Shown: positions 1 to 10,211 of the stretch, one piece after another
Layout of the letters: each line of letters starts with the position of its first letter
How positions within the stretch are numbered: the stretch's first letter is position 1
NCBI RefSeq assembly: GCF_000149955.1
Contig: NC_030998.1
Coordinates: 570,699 to 634,698 of the forward strand
Reading direction: 5' to 3'
Source: Fusarium oxysporum f. sp. lycopersici 4287
Lineage: Eukaryota; Ascomycota; Sordariomycetes; Hypocreales; Nectriaceae
Length of the DNA stretch: 64,000 nucleotides
The notes under the pieces: model-generated
Databases searched by the model: none
Seen by the model: only the letters and a program-made list of their open reading frames with translations
Told to the model about the DNA's origin: nothing
Position numbers and translations under genes: made by a program

Positions 1-1119
1 GATGCTTGCAGTTAGTGCTGAGAATGTGAGAAACATTGCGATGCCACCTCCAACGAACATGGAACGACGGCCCACTTTGGTGGATAGGACAGCGGCGAAG
101 AGAGCGGTGGCATAATTGACAGTGCTGATGGTTCCGTTGAGCATAGTCTGTTCGCGTTGGGTTGCAATGCCGATACGTGACAAGATCTTGGTGAGGTAGT
201 ATGATACAAGGCCGTTGCCAGACCATTGACCAAAGACTGCGAGTGTGATGAGGATAGCGAGTCGCTTTCGGTTGGCGGGTGTAGCAAGGAAAAGCCCGAG
301 GCCCTGTCCTTCGATCTCACGCTCAGCCTTTAGAGTTTCGTTCATCTCCCAGAACTCAGCCTGTACAAGAGGACTATCCCAGTCACCATCGCCATGGTTC
401 TTCACTAACACCTTGTATGCCTCGTCGCCTCGATCTTTGTATACCAGCCACCGCGGAGACTCATCCAGGAAAAATACGAAGCATACTTGGATACAGGCCG
501 GGCCAGCCTGAAGAAGAGTTGGAAGACGCCATGCCCACGCGCTAGGAATACGATAACTCCCAAAGGCCACCCATCCGGCCAGAAGAGCACCAAGATAGAA
601 GCTCGTATTGTAAAGCGAACCGAAGAGGACTCGATGTCGAGGATGAGCGAGCTCAGAGATGAGGACTGGGGCAGCAGCGAGAGCGAGTGTAATACCGAAA
701 CCAACGATGATACGTCCTCCTATGAACGTCTCGATATTCGTGCTGGCGCATTGAACAATAACTCCAATTATCATTATAAAGCTTCCAATGATTATAGAAA
801 GTCGACGACCGAAACGATCCGAGATGTATGCTGAAAACGGAGTCGAGATAATGGCTCCGAGTGGATATGACGCGCTGGTGATACCGAGAAGAGCGCCCTT
901 AGGGGAACCGAACTGGTCCTTCCATGCGGTTACACCTTGAAGAGATGTAAGAACACTTCCATCGTAACCGTTGGTTGCGCAGACGACGAGACAGGCTGGA
1001 GCGAGGATTGCGTAGAGATGGATGAGTGACGGGGTAAGGGCGAAGACAGGACTCTTGTCTTGAGCAAGGATCTCGGCCACAGTATGGGCCGGGCGGGTAG
1101 AGGGAGTATTAGCAGTCAT
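1..1119 (-). CDS. MFS sugar porter (lactose/hexose permease-like), 3' end outside window
   Basis: 373 codons are open with no stop and run off the left edge, so the C-terminus is missing. The start is the ATG at 1119. The product has a soluble N-terminus of about 30 residues, then transmembrane helices. Sugar-porter signatures are visible: a D-R-F-G-R-R loop after helix 2, a GGR-x3-GFG segment in helix 4, and E-S-P-R-W-L at the end of the first six helices. These place it in the fungal sugar/lactose permease branch of the major facilitator superfamily, a plasma-membrane sugar:H+ symporter by family knowledge. No intron is seen in the part present. The neighbouring MFS, GH3 beta-glucosidase and Zn2Cys6 regulator suggest uptake of a disaccharide or glycoside. 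The substrate is not readable from sequence. Confidence 0.9.
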   Translation of the reverse strand, partial: MTANTPSTRPAHTVAEILAQDKSPVFALTPSLIHLYAILAPACLVVCATNGYDGSVLTSLQGVTAWKDQFGSPKGALLGITSASYPLGAIISTPFSAYISDRFGRRLSIIIGSFIMIIGVIVQCASTNIETFIGGRIIVGFGITLALAAAPVLISELAHPRHRVLFGSLYNTSFYLGALLAGWVAFGSYRIPSAWAWRLPTLLQAGPACIQVCFVFFLDESPRWLVYKDRGDEAYKVLVKNHGDGDWDSPLVQAEFWEMNETLKAEREIEGQGLGLFLATPANRKRLAILITLAVFGQWSGNGLVSYYLTKILSRIGIATQREQTMLNGTISTVNYATALFAAVLSTKVGRRSMFVGGGIAMFLTFSALTASI

Positions 1120-1464
1120 GATGACTCGAGAGGCAGTCTTGTAGAAGAAGAGACTCTGTCAGTCGATGTCGATCAACTGTCCCAGAAACTCGGCAGCATT
1201 GGCGAGATGCAACAGCTTTATACTTCAAATCGCCTCTTCATTGAATCTTGCGTAGACAAGTTCTTGTCGGAGTCGTCGAGTAGGCCACAAATTCCATGGG
1301 CTGACATTTACATGTCCCAAAGAGCCTGGTACCAGGTCTACGTGACCTCGTGCTCATCCCCAGATTGACAAGGGAAGACCGTTCCCCGGAAAACTTAGTC
1401 GATGTGACCCCCCAGATTCTGAAAGCAGCTTAGCCTGGGAGGTAAATCAAATCAAGGCGCGGAG

Positions 1465-1480
1465 AGACGGACCAACTCCG
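1465..1480 (+). promoter_or_regulatory. 16-bp element with CGG-N7-CCG core, copy 1
   Basis: AGACGGACCAACTCCG, about 350 bp upstream of the sugar-porter start. The same 16 bases occur at 3761-3776 in the MFS/GH3 divergent promoter, and a GCGG(A/G)GA stretch precedes both. Inverted CGG/CCG triplets with a fixed spacer are the usual binding sites of Zn2Cys6 dimers, and such a regulator is encoded at 6861-9059. Regulation by that protein is inference. Confidence 0.5.
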
Positions 1481-1515
1481 CTCTGGAGTGTCGAAAAACG
1501 GGCCCAATTATTGTG

Positions 1516-1530
1516 CGGAGCTGAAGTCCG
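1516..1530 (+). promoter_or_regulatory. CGG-N9-CCG inverted element
   Basis: A second inverted CGG/CCG pair with a 9-nt spacer, 36 bp from the end of the 16-bp element and also upstream of the sugar porter. It fits a Zn2Cys6 half-site pair, but a pair this short can occur by chance. Confidence 0.25.
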
Positions 1531-1937
1531 TGTCTCCCCGCTCCTAGCATGGGCTAGCTTTGTGATCGTGATTGCCTCCAACAGGTAGTGGTATGCTCGT
1601 GATTTCAATGTTATTTAGCTGCGTGATGCCAAGTTCCTCGGCAAAGACGCCGGGTCAGCGGTTTCTATGCCGGCGTTATTGCTCAATCTGAATGCCGAGG
1701 AAACAGTAGTATTGAGTACGTTTTCGGATCTGTTGAGGAAGAGGTTGATCTTCATGGCATGACGTGCGGCAAGTGGGAAAGGAGCCTTAGCTACAAAGGC
1801 ACTCTGCATATCAGAATGACAGCAATGTGCCCGGAGCCTTTTACATGGACAAGATGCATCATGGTAATCGACAACGTCGAGAGTCTTAATTTCTACCAAC
1901 TTTGCTTTCAACATTTACTCTTGTAGTACCGCATAGA

Positions 1938-3521
1938 TCACTCCATGCCCTTCGCAAATGGACTGCGAGCTCTAATTCTTTGCCCATAAATGTATAGCAG
2001 CCATGGAATACCAGTCAACAATAGCCCAAGGCCACCAAGCAAGCCACCAGTCCCCTTCAGTGTCAAACTGCTTATCATCCTAGCCGTGACAAGTGGAAAT
2101 ACTCCGCCCAAAATATTTCGACATAAACTCTGAGCTGCCAGTGCCGATGAGGCGTATCCATGATATGTATCAGCAAGATAGTTGAAGACGGCGAGATAAA
2201 TGCTGAATATACCCATTGAACATGAACCGAGGGCTATGCACGGAGATATCCACGAAATATCTGGTCTGGCTGTCATGAAGAACCAGAGGAGGCCGATCGG
2301 TAAAAGGATGGACTGTATGCATGGTGAGAGTAGACGCTGTTCTGGTGTAGACAACGGCTTTTTGTGAGTTAGCACCTGTTTCATGGCCGGTTCCTGGAGC
2401 AGTGAAATTCCGATGCCAACGATTGATCCAACAATAGTAGCTGAGTAAACTGTCCCGACCTGAGCGTTATCGAAGCCATATACGCTGCGAAACACCAGCC
2501 CAATACTGCTGAATTGCATGTACATGATTGCCCAGGCAAAGGAGACCCATAAAGACATACAGAACACAATAGGCTCTTTCGAAAGAAGCCGTAGTGGGAA
2601 AGCAAAGCCTCGCCATAACATGCTGATTTCGATGTCCAGGCATTCTTTGGTCGCAGGAGCAAAGGTGATCATTGCCCCTGTTGTTGACTTTATTGGTGTT
2701 CCATTCAGCATGAGGCACTTCCGGCGCAAAAGGACATTACTTCGTGTCTCCTGAAACAGAAAGAACAGTACGACTGTAGTTATGCCGATTGTGATAAGCT
2801 GGATAAAGAAGATCCATCGCCAGCCGAGAAGGTCCACGACGCTCCCACTGATCAATGGTCCAAGACTAGCACCGACCATGATTGTCATAGAATACAGAGC
2901 CATTGGTGTATTGCGGTCTTCTTTGCGATACAGATCACTCACAACACCACCCGTAAGCGTTGCAAAGACTGCGGCTCCATTGCCTGTGATCAGACGAGAA
3001 ACCATCATGCCGACATAGTTTTCTGTGAGAGCGCATCCAAGAGTTCCGAGGAAGAAAACAACTCCAGAGCCCACGAACGTCCAGTATCGACCATGCGTCT
3101 CGCTGATGGGAGCAAGAACCATGGGGGCAAAGGCGAAGCCGACAACGAAAAGGGTGATTCCGATGTTGAAGAGGGTATCGCTGATGTCCCATTTGTTGCG
3201 AAGAGGCTCTGAAGCAAGAGCATATGCTCCGGCGGCGTATGCCGCAAGGGTAGATGCTACGAAAGGCCCCAGAAGGGTGGTTGTCTTCTTCTGAGCTGAC
3301 CAGCTGAACGGTGAGAGGTATATGTCGGCTACATCGTGGATGAATGAAATATCAAGGTCGACAGAACGAAGATGATCGGCAAGTGAAAATGAGGGCTCAA
3401 GGGCTTCAAGGCCAAGGGGTACCCGGATTTCGTTCGGTGTCTCGGTAGAAGCAGATGCTTGGGAGACGGTTTCTGGGGCTTTGCCCTCAAGCGGAGGATG
3501 CTCTTGGATCACGACTGCCAT
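1938..3521 (-). CDS. MFS transporter, DHA1-like multidrug/polyamine type
   Basis: Intronless, 527 aa. A soluble N-terminus of about 85 residues is followed by 12 predicted transmembrane helices with a central loop near residues 270-310. The layout matches fungal DHA1 drug:H+ antiporters: an S-E-T-H-G-R loop after helix 2, a G-x-S-L-G-P-L-I helix 5, a G-W-R-W-I-F-F motif before helix 6, and F-Q-E-T-R after it. Family members export drugs, polyamines or aromatic compounds from the cell. It is transcribed divergently from the GH3 gene and shares a 472-bp promoter that holds the 16-bp CGG element. Export of an aglycone released by the glucosidase is a possible role, but only inference. Confidence 0.88.
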   Translation of the reverse strand: MAVVIQEHPPLEGKAPETVSQASASTETPNEIRVPLGLEALEPSFSLADHLRSVDLDISFIHDVADIYLSPFSWSAQKKTTTLLGPFVASTLAAYAAGAYALASEPLRNKWDISDTLFNIGITLFVVGFAFAPMVLAPISETHGRYWTFVGSGVVFFLGTLGCALTENYVGMMVSRLITGNGAAVFATLTGGVVSDLYRKEDRNTPMALYSMTIMVGASLGPLISGSVVDLLGWRWIFFIQLITIGITTVVLFFLFQETRSNVLLRRKCLMLNGTPIKSTTGAMITFAPATKECLDIEISMLWRGFAFPLRLLSKEPIVFCMSLWVSFAWAIMYMQFSSIGLVFRSVYGFDNAQVGTVYSATIVGSIVGIGISLLQEPAMKQVLTHKKPLSTPEQRLLSPCIQSILLPIGLLWFFMTARPDISWISPCIALGSCSMGIFSIYLAVFNYLADTYHGYASSALAAQSLCRNILGGVFPLVTARMISSLTLKGTGGLLGGLGLLLTGIPWLLYIYGQRIRARSPFAKGME

Positions 3522-3993
3522 TGCAAAGAGTATAATTCCTTGAAAAGTTTGTCTCCAAACTGCCGCTCATCTTGCAGTTGAAATTTATACCAGTCAAGAA
3601 CAAGGTTTACATCGGTCCTAACCGGGCAATTAATGAGGCCATTAGAGCCTGTCGTTGGTTCGCTAAAGCGGTTCCGGCAGTTTAGAATGTAGCATCGGGT
3701 AGATAGGAAATTGGTACGAGATCCGAGCGTGCTGATCATAGGGTTAAAGTTGGCGGGGATAGACGGACCAACTCCGCAAGGGCCAAGAAGATGTTATCTC
3801 ACACGACCAAAAGAGTGGATGAAGCAGGTCAGCGAATAGCATTCTTTTTGGAAAATATGTAGTATTTACTCCTCATTTCTACTTAAAAGGCAGATATGAT
3901 GCCTCCGAATTGCAAGTTGAACAAACAGAGTCGAGTTATTTGAGTAACATCACTACTTTTTTCATCCCCCTTATACGAGCCAATCTTCCCGCG
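3522..3993. promoter_or_regulatory. divergent promoter between MFS transporter and GH3 gene
   Basis: 472 bp separate two divergent starts. The region holds the second 16-bp CGG-N7-CCG element. An in-frame upstream ATG at 3910 could extend the GH3 protein by 28 residues. That extension has no family similarity, so 3994 is preferred. Confidence 0.6.
3761..3776 (+). promoter_or_regulatory. 16-bp element with CGG-N7-CCG core, copy 2
   Basis: Identical over 16 bases to 1465-1480. It lies 240 bp upstream of the MFS start and 218 bp upstream of the GH3 start. Sharing by two promoters of one cluster suggests a common regulator. Confidence 0.5.
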
Positions 3994-6805
3994 ATGACCC
4001 TTGTAAAAGCCCAACCTCCCCATAATAACGGGCACGTCAAAAATGAGGCTAAAGAATGGGCGCAAGATAAGCTTTCGCAAATGACTCTTGAAGAAAAGGT
4101 CCTTTTGCTCACCGGCGAAGACCTGTGGAGGACCAACGCAATTCCTCGTCTTGGAATTTCCAGAATCAAGACCTCGGACGGACCTGTCGGTGTTCGTGGG
4201 GGCATATTTACAGACGGAGTCAGCGCTGCTTCAGCGCCTACCGGGTAATTATTTCTCTGTCCATGCGGCGTTGCCGAAGCTGACAAGGGTTCTACCACAG
4301 GGTTTCCCTAGCGGCGACTTGGGATTTATCTGTTATTAGAGATGTTTGCAGCGTTTTGATCCACGAGGCAAAGAGCAAGGAAGTCGATGTTTTGCTCGGA
4401 CCAACAGGTAATAACGCTCCGCCCGCTCAATATCACCCGGTTCTTACTTTTTATAGTATGTATTCCCAGAACACCACTCGGCGGCCGCAACTTCGAAGCC
4501 TACAGCGAGGATCCCTACCTGACCGGCAAAATCGCCGGTGAGTTCATCAATGGTCTCCAAGATGCAGGTATTGGCGCTTGTATTAAGCATCTTGCCGCAA
4601 ATGACCAAGAAACGCGACGCTTCTTCATCGATGAGAAGATTCCGGACCGAGCTCTGCGCGAAATTGCCCTGCAGCCGTTCCAGATTGCTATTCGTGATAG
4701 TAACCCTTGGACGGTTATGACTGCTTATAACAAGATCAATGGGACGTTCTGCTCCGCTCATGACTTTTTGATTCAGGATGTTCTTCGTAAGGAATGGGGT
4801 TGGGATGGTCTCGTGATGAGTGATTGGTTTGGCACGAATAGTGTTGTTCCATCTGTCAAGGCAGGGTATGAAGCCACGACCTAAAAGCGCTTGGAAGAGA
4901 ACTGACATGAAACAGGCTTGATCTTGAAATGCCAGGCCCTGTGCGGCGAAGAGGCAAACATCTCATCGATGCGTACCAGAAAGGTCTTGTTGATCTATCC
5001 TTCATCGATGCATCTGCTTCCAGAGTCCTTGAGCTCGTACATAAAGTCGGAAAGAGCAATATTCCTGATTGGAAGGAAGGCAAAGAGAAAGCAGACGATC
5101 TTCCTGAACACCGGGCGATTTTTCGTCGAGCTGGCGCTGAAGGTAAGTTGAAGCTCCAGGTCGAGAAGCAACATTCTAATCTGAACCTCTAGGCATCGTT
5201 CTGCTCAAGAATTCTGCCAAACTTCTTCCTCTGTCTAATTTGGATGGGAGAAGAATCGCTATTCTCGGCCCCAATGCTCTTCGGTCCGTAGCTACAGGTG
5301 GAGGCAGCTCTAACCTCGCACCTCATTATCGAACAACACCTTACCAATCGATCAAGTCCGAAATAGCCGCCAAATTCCCGACAGCCAAAGTCCATGCCCA
5401 TGCAGGTATCCTCACCCATCGGTACATTCCGCTCGTGGATCAGGATGTCATGACGAATCCAGAGACTGGGAAGCCTGGCTTTCAACTGTGTCTGTACCGC
5501 AACATGAACCACGGTGGCCAGCCTTTCATGGTTGAACACAGACCTAGTTCCAACTTGGTCTGCTATGATGGGCTTCCTCCAGAGTTGACGACTGGTGAGA
5601 GATACTCGTATAGAGGACGAACTGTACTCAAGCCAAAGACCACTGGCCTCCATGAGTTTTCCCTGTCTTCATGTGGGCCGGGAAAGCTAATGCTCGATGG
5701 AGAGGTCATCATTGATATCGAGCGACACTGGTGGTCTCCCAAATCCTCTTTGTTCATGAGCTACGGTTCTCCTGAGGAGAGGGTCAAGGTGTACATGGAA
5801 GCGGGGCGAGAGTACAAACTGCTACTTGAGTCCATAAGTCGAGAGCCTAAGCCATACGATCTTGATTACATGGCCGAACTTGAACGCGAGGAGGTTCAAG
5901 ATGGCGGTCGTATTGGATTCATGGAGAACCCCGGGGATCTAGATAGGTTCTTCCAGGACGGTATTGGCATGGCTCGTGATAGCGACGTTGCGATTGTCGT
6001 GGTGGGCAAGGACCATGAGTGGGAAACGGAGACCAGTGATATGGTATCAATAGACTTGCCCGGGCGATCAAACGAGTTTATCAGCGCCGTCGCTGCAGCC
6101 AACCCAAACACCATCGTGGTTAACCAGACAGGCAGCCCTATCACCATGCCCTGGAAAGATAAAGTCTCTGCCATAGTTCAGGCTTGGTATCAAGGACAGG
6201 AGCAGGGCAATTGTCTTGCAGACGTGCTTTTGGGTACAGTAAACCCCAGTGGAAAGCTACCCATCACCTTTCCCAAGCGCATCGAAGATACACCACCCTA
6301 CGATAATTATCCTGGTGAGAATGACGTGGTTTATTACGGGGAGGGTATATACGCAGGCTATCGATTCTATGACCATCGTAAGATCGAGCCTCTTTTCCCC
6401 TTCGGTGCAGGGTTGTCATACGCCACCTTTGAGTACAGCAACATGCGCATCAGCAGCAATGAGTTTCATGAAGAAGCGGGTATTGAAGTTGAGGTAGATG
6501 TCACCAACATTGGACCGAGGGACGGAAAGGAGATCGTCCAGTTCTATGTTGGGCAGATTAATCCGAGACTCCATCGACCAGTGAGGGAGCTGAAGGGTTG
6601 GGAGAAGGTCTTTGTCCCTGTGGGTCAGACTGTCACTGCCCGTATGAAGATTGACAAGGTCAGTCTGTCATACTGGGATGATAGCGTTGCTAAGTGGGTG
6701 ATTGAGAAAGATGCCGAGTATCGTGTGACCGCGGCCAAAGACTCGAGTGACGAGGGGTTGACGGCAGCTTTCCGGTCTCCCAAGGAGTACCAATGGGTCA
6801 ACTAG
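3994..6805 (+). CDS. GH3 beta-glucosidase with PA14 insert, intracellular
   Basis: Five exons (3994-4244, 4301-4407, 4457-4865, 4916-5142, 5193-6805) join to an 868-aa frame; all introns are GT-AG and 49-56 nt. The N-terminal GH3 barrel has T-S-D-G-P-V-G-V-R-G, L-G-G-R-N-F-E-A-Y and K-H-L-A-A-N-D. The nucleophile is Asp242 in M-S-D-W-F-G. A PA14 domain is inserted at about residues 415-555. The second GH3 domain has E-W-E-T-E near 607-611, where family members carry the acid/base Glu. A fibronectin-III-like domain (D-G-K-E-I-V-Q-F-Y-V) ends the protein. There is no signal peptide, so a cytosolic enzyme is likely, hydrolysing glucosides imported by the neighbouring porters. Its promoter is shared with the MFS gene. 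The 3' end is convergent with the regulator gene, 55 bp away. Confidence 0.93.
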
Positions 6806-6860
6806 CAGTGGTCAAGGTGAATAAAACAAAAATATAATACAAGGGTTTAATAGGGATATT

Positions 6861-9059
6861 CTAGGAAGCTAGAAGATTCAAGATTTCACCATCGCGAAAC
6901 GCTGTCGGTGACATCTCTGCTACCAAGCCTGAAATAGCTTTTCTAGTTTCCCCTGCAATTTCCCAACTTGAAGGTAATACAAATTGGCAGGAGTCGCTGC
7001 GGAGTACAAAGGTAAGCTGAAGCTCGCAGGCGAAAAGACTAGGAATTGGTCAGTGTGCGTTAAAATCGCGATGGTTGTATCGTACCTTCGACAAGAATTT
7101 ATAGGATGAAGCAACAATACCAATGGCTCCTGTAAGATCCCACTTGCTACCACGGACATCAATGCGCTGCCAACTGCTGTGCGTGCGCCTGCAGCGTCGG
7201 CGTCACTAATAGAAGCTGTAGTGTCGTGGTGTAAGGTTTTGTAGATATATGGTCGATGGATGATGGACTTTGCAGCAAAATATCGAGCCTGTAGATGACC
7301 ACGTAATCTCTCATCCGTCGAGCGATGAGTTTGATCAAGTTGGGGGTCTTCTGCAAGTTGTGCCTCTGAGTAGCTGAGGAACTCGAGTCCCTGGGGCAGA
7401 CAAGTTCTCCACTCTTCAAGTTGACGGTCTAGCTCGAATATTACGGATGAGGAGACTGACATGAACGTGGCGGGCTTATCGATGTGTGTTGGTTCTCCAT
7501 TCGTAGCGTTTTCAGTATGGTCTGGTTCCTGTTAGCTTCATTGTAGATTCATCCATAAGTCCATTAGCTTACCTCGGCTATAGAGGTGGAACAAGATACG
7601 GTTTAGCAGTTTTCTCATGGAAATAAGAGCTAAGAAGAAGAACTGGTACTGCGCGTGGCGAGGATCGGTGCCTGCTCCGGGAATGACAGGTAGAGGCATG
7701 CTGCTCGCGAGCTTCCCAAGCCCGCTGGCTGGAAAGTCGAACTCGGCCAGAATTTGGCTTCTGTAGTGTCAGAAACTCGGAATCGGCTGTGCTGTAACAG
7801 TTCTTACCTTTCCTGTAGATATGCAATCCAGAAAAGCTGGCAATGCTGTGCCTCTAATGCCCTTTGCCTGAGATGAAGTTAGTAAGCGGGTACCAATGCT
7901 GGGAATGGCAAGCATACAGTGGAACAAGTATTGAGACGGTGCAACACGCTTTGTGATTGGCTTGCCAGGCATCATAGACCCTGAATTTGGCAGAATAGAA
8001 GAGACTATCTTGTTAGCAGGCGGTGAAGCTCCAGGCAGAGGACAGCTTACCCCATCAGAAGCAGGCACTGGACGCTCTCCCAGTTACCTCCCTCTAAATC
8101 ACGGAACATGTCGTTCGCCAGGTTGAAAAATCCCAGTCCAATATCTTGCTCATTACCGGATGACCACTCTTCATGACCGGAGTAGTGGGCGACGATGGAG
8201 CCCAGGCTGCAGACAAGCAGAACCGTGCATGAGTTATAGTTTGGCGCAAAGTTAGTTTGCACCGCGTTGCTTAGTACAAGAGAATAAAACAAGGACTCGT
8301 TCAGGATGAGGCATGACGGATGGAAGTGCTGAAAGTATGACTGTGTCAGTAAGCTGACTTGAGACAAGGACAAACGTGATAACCAAGAGTCATCTCCAAC
8401 TGGTGTTCCAGCTTCAAAGCAACGAGGTGGTGTTATCGACTGGGATAACCTTGGTCGTTTTATCTCCAACTCCATCGGGTACTGTAGGTCCGGCTCGCTC
8501 ATTGAAAGAGTCGAGCAAGGCCAAGTCAGAAGATGCTGCGGCGCGGTAGAGTGGCGTTGGGATAGTGAGAGCTCTTCCAACACTCGGCCCGTGTCGAGAA
8601 ATGGGGTTGAAGCATTTTGAACAAGTCCAGTGCCGCCGAGATTCAAGGGACTGAAAGCAGCGAACTGGCCGTTTCCCGGACTTGAGGCCAGGCCGGTCGT
8701 AGGCGCTTGATGATGACCATCACTTTGTTGAGCGAAAGCTGTGAGGACATCGAGTTTCTCGTCCATCCGTTTTAGCGTGCCCGTTAGTTCCTCGATCGAC
8801 AGGTTTTTCCTGTTGATTGTCAATGAACAACGTCTACAATTGAGTCCAGGTGCCTACTTTGCGGCAACAGTCTCGATGTACATGCACTCAAGACCCAACC
8901 GTGTGCATCGAGCACAAGCGGGTTTCCTTTCGTCACATTTTGTCTTTCTCTTCCGACAAGCTTCGCAGGCCTATTCAATCAGCCATTGGCTCTCACTCGT
9001 GCGACGATGAGACTGACGTTGAGTGCTTGGCGGCGAGAAGGGTTATTCGTTGTTTGCAT
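6861..9059 (-). CDS. Zn2Cys6 fungal-specific transcription factor
   Basis: Eight exons on the minus strand (9059-9018, 8970-8858, 8809-8051, 8004-7918, 7867-7808, 7760-7573, 7521-7086, 7038-6861) give 620 aa in frame, with introns of 46-51 nt. The Zn2Cys6 cluster is at about residues 16-43 with spacing C-x2-C-x6-C-x6-C-x2-C-x6-C, and an L-A/E-rich dimerisation stretch follows. The fungal_trans middle-homology region includes D-A-W-Q, F-W-I-A-Y-L-Q-E and F-D-F-P-A-S-G-L segments. The start was chosen because only the ATG at 9059 with the 9017-8971 intron (donor GTCAGT) avoids an in-frame stop just before the zinc cluster. It is probably the pathway-specific regulator of the adjoining transporter/glucosidase genes, by position. 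Confidence 0.88.
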
Positions 9060-10211
9060 CTGGTTCGGCTGATTGGACGTTTCGACTGGACCTGGTTCAT
9101 GTCCTGGCCGATCACTGTGGAGTTGATTCGAGACCTCCCCTTGTCAACGCGCTAAGAGATGGGCGGAATAACATTGGTCCAGAACGCTAGCCCAGCCAGC
9201 GAAGCATTAGATGTAGGGTAGGAGGGCCAACTGCAATCGTTGCCTTTTCTCGTCATTCCTAAATCAATTAGCATTGGAACATAATACCGAGATATTAAGT
9301 ACAAATTGAGGGATAAGAATAAGCTTTTTATTTTCAATTTGATATTTGGTGACGCTTTTGCGGGCTGAGTATCTCTCTTCCACGGATTTAGACTTGCATC
9401 CAGTTGCTTCATGGTCAATGACGCCCTAACACTACTCCAACCCTCAGTACTTCATGCTCAAAAATTTTGAAAGACCATGATGCACGACAACAAATACAAT
9501 TTGAAATCTTTGTTCATTTCTTCATACTTCATCGCATATGAAATATTTCTATAATGGGCCGAACATGTAGTAGTTGTTTCTACACATCTTTATTCTGTCC
9601 ATTGAGGCCCGCACCCGTTCCAACAGTGAGACTTTGCATGGGTAACAAGCACAGATCTAGAGTTAATAAATCTCCTAACTAATCGATCGATCCTCAAATT
9701 CATCGTCATGAAACTTTGAAAAGGAAAGAATGCGTGTCACAATACAGATATCACCGTAAAAGGAGCAATCAGCAATTCCAAGATCTTGGTTTCAGACGGA
9801 ATCTCGTAGTCCCGGGTGCACCAGCGTCTTGTCATGATGCAATTGCCGTCTCATCCCTCGATTTAAGCTTAATGTTACTGCAACACAGCGCCGCGGAGCT
9901 GTGACCAAGGAGATGGCTGGCTTGGCATGTTTCCGTCTAGTCTTAGTGCAACCATCCTGAAACACGTCTCGACTCTCTTGCCCCAGACATCTCATACGTA
10001 TATGATACCACGAACTTGATAATTTTTATTTCCGCTTTTATCACGGAAGTTGATCTTTCCAATCCTTCGCTTTTCGTCGTTTGATTGTCGTACGTTTTTT
10101 TGCTCAGCCCTGGCGGCTTTTTTTGTTTGCGTTTGTTTTGTGTATTTCCCTTCTTTGCCCTGGTGGCCTTATTTGTGTTTTTATTAATTGGTCGATCGCT
10201 TTAATTTCGTC
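9060..10211. other. intergenic region between two divergent genes
   Basis: 1.15 kb upstream of both the regulator and the fusion gene. AT-rich in 9,280-9,700, then pyrimidine-rich from about 10,030. No gene, tRNA or transposon remnant is recognised. A 20-bp direct repeat near the right end is listed separately. Confidence 0.6.
10107..10176 (+). repeat. 20-bp direct repeat pair in the fusion-gene promoter
   Basis: 10107-10126 and 10157-10176 match at 17 of 20 positions (core GCCCTGG-GGC followed by a T-run), with starts 50 bp apart. They end 36 bp before the start codon in a T/CT-rich leader. Pyrimidine-rich tracts are common in fungal core promoters; a spaced repeat of this core may be a regulatory pair. 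Confidence 0.4.

Larger units (their letters stand above)
1120..1937. other. intergenic region, promoter of the sugar porter
   Basis: No convincing gene is seen. The stretch lies between the sugar-porter start and the 3' end of the next MFS gene. It carries two CGG-type inverted elements, listed separately. Short open frames here have no recognisable protein character. Confidence 0.6.
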
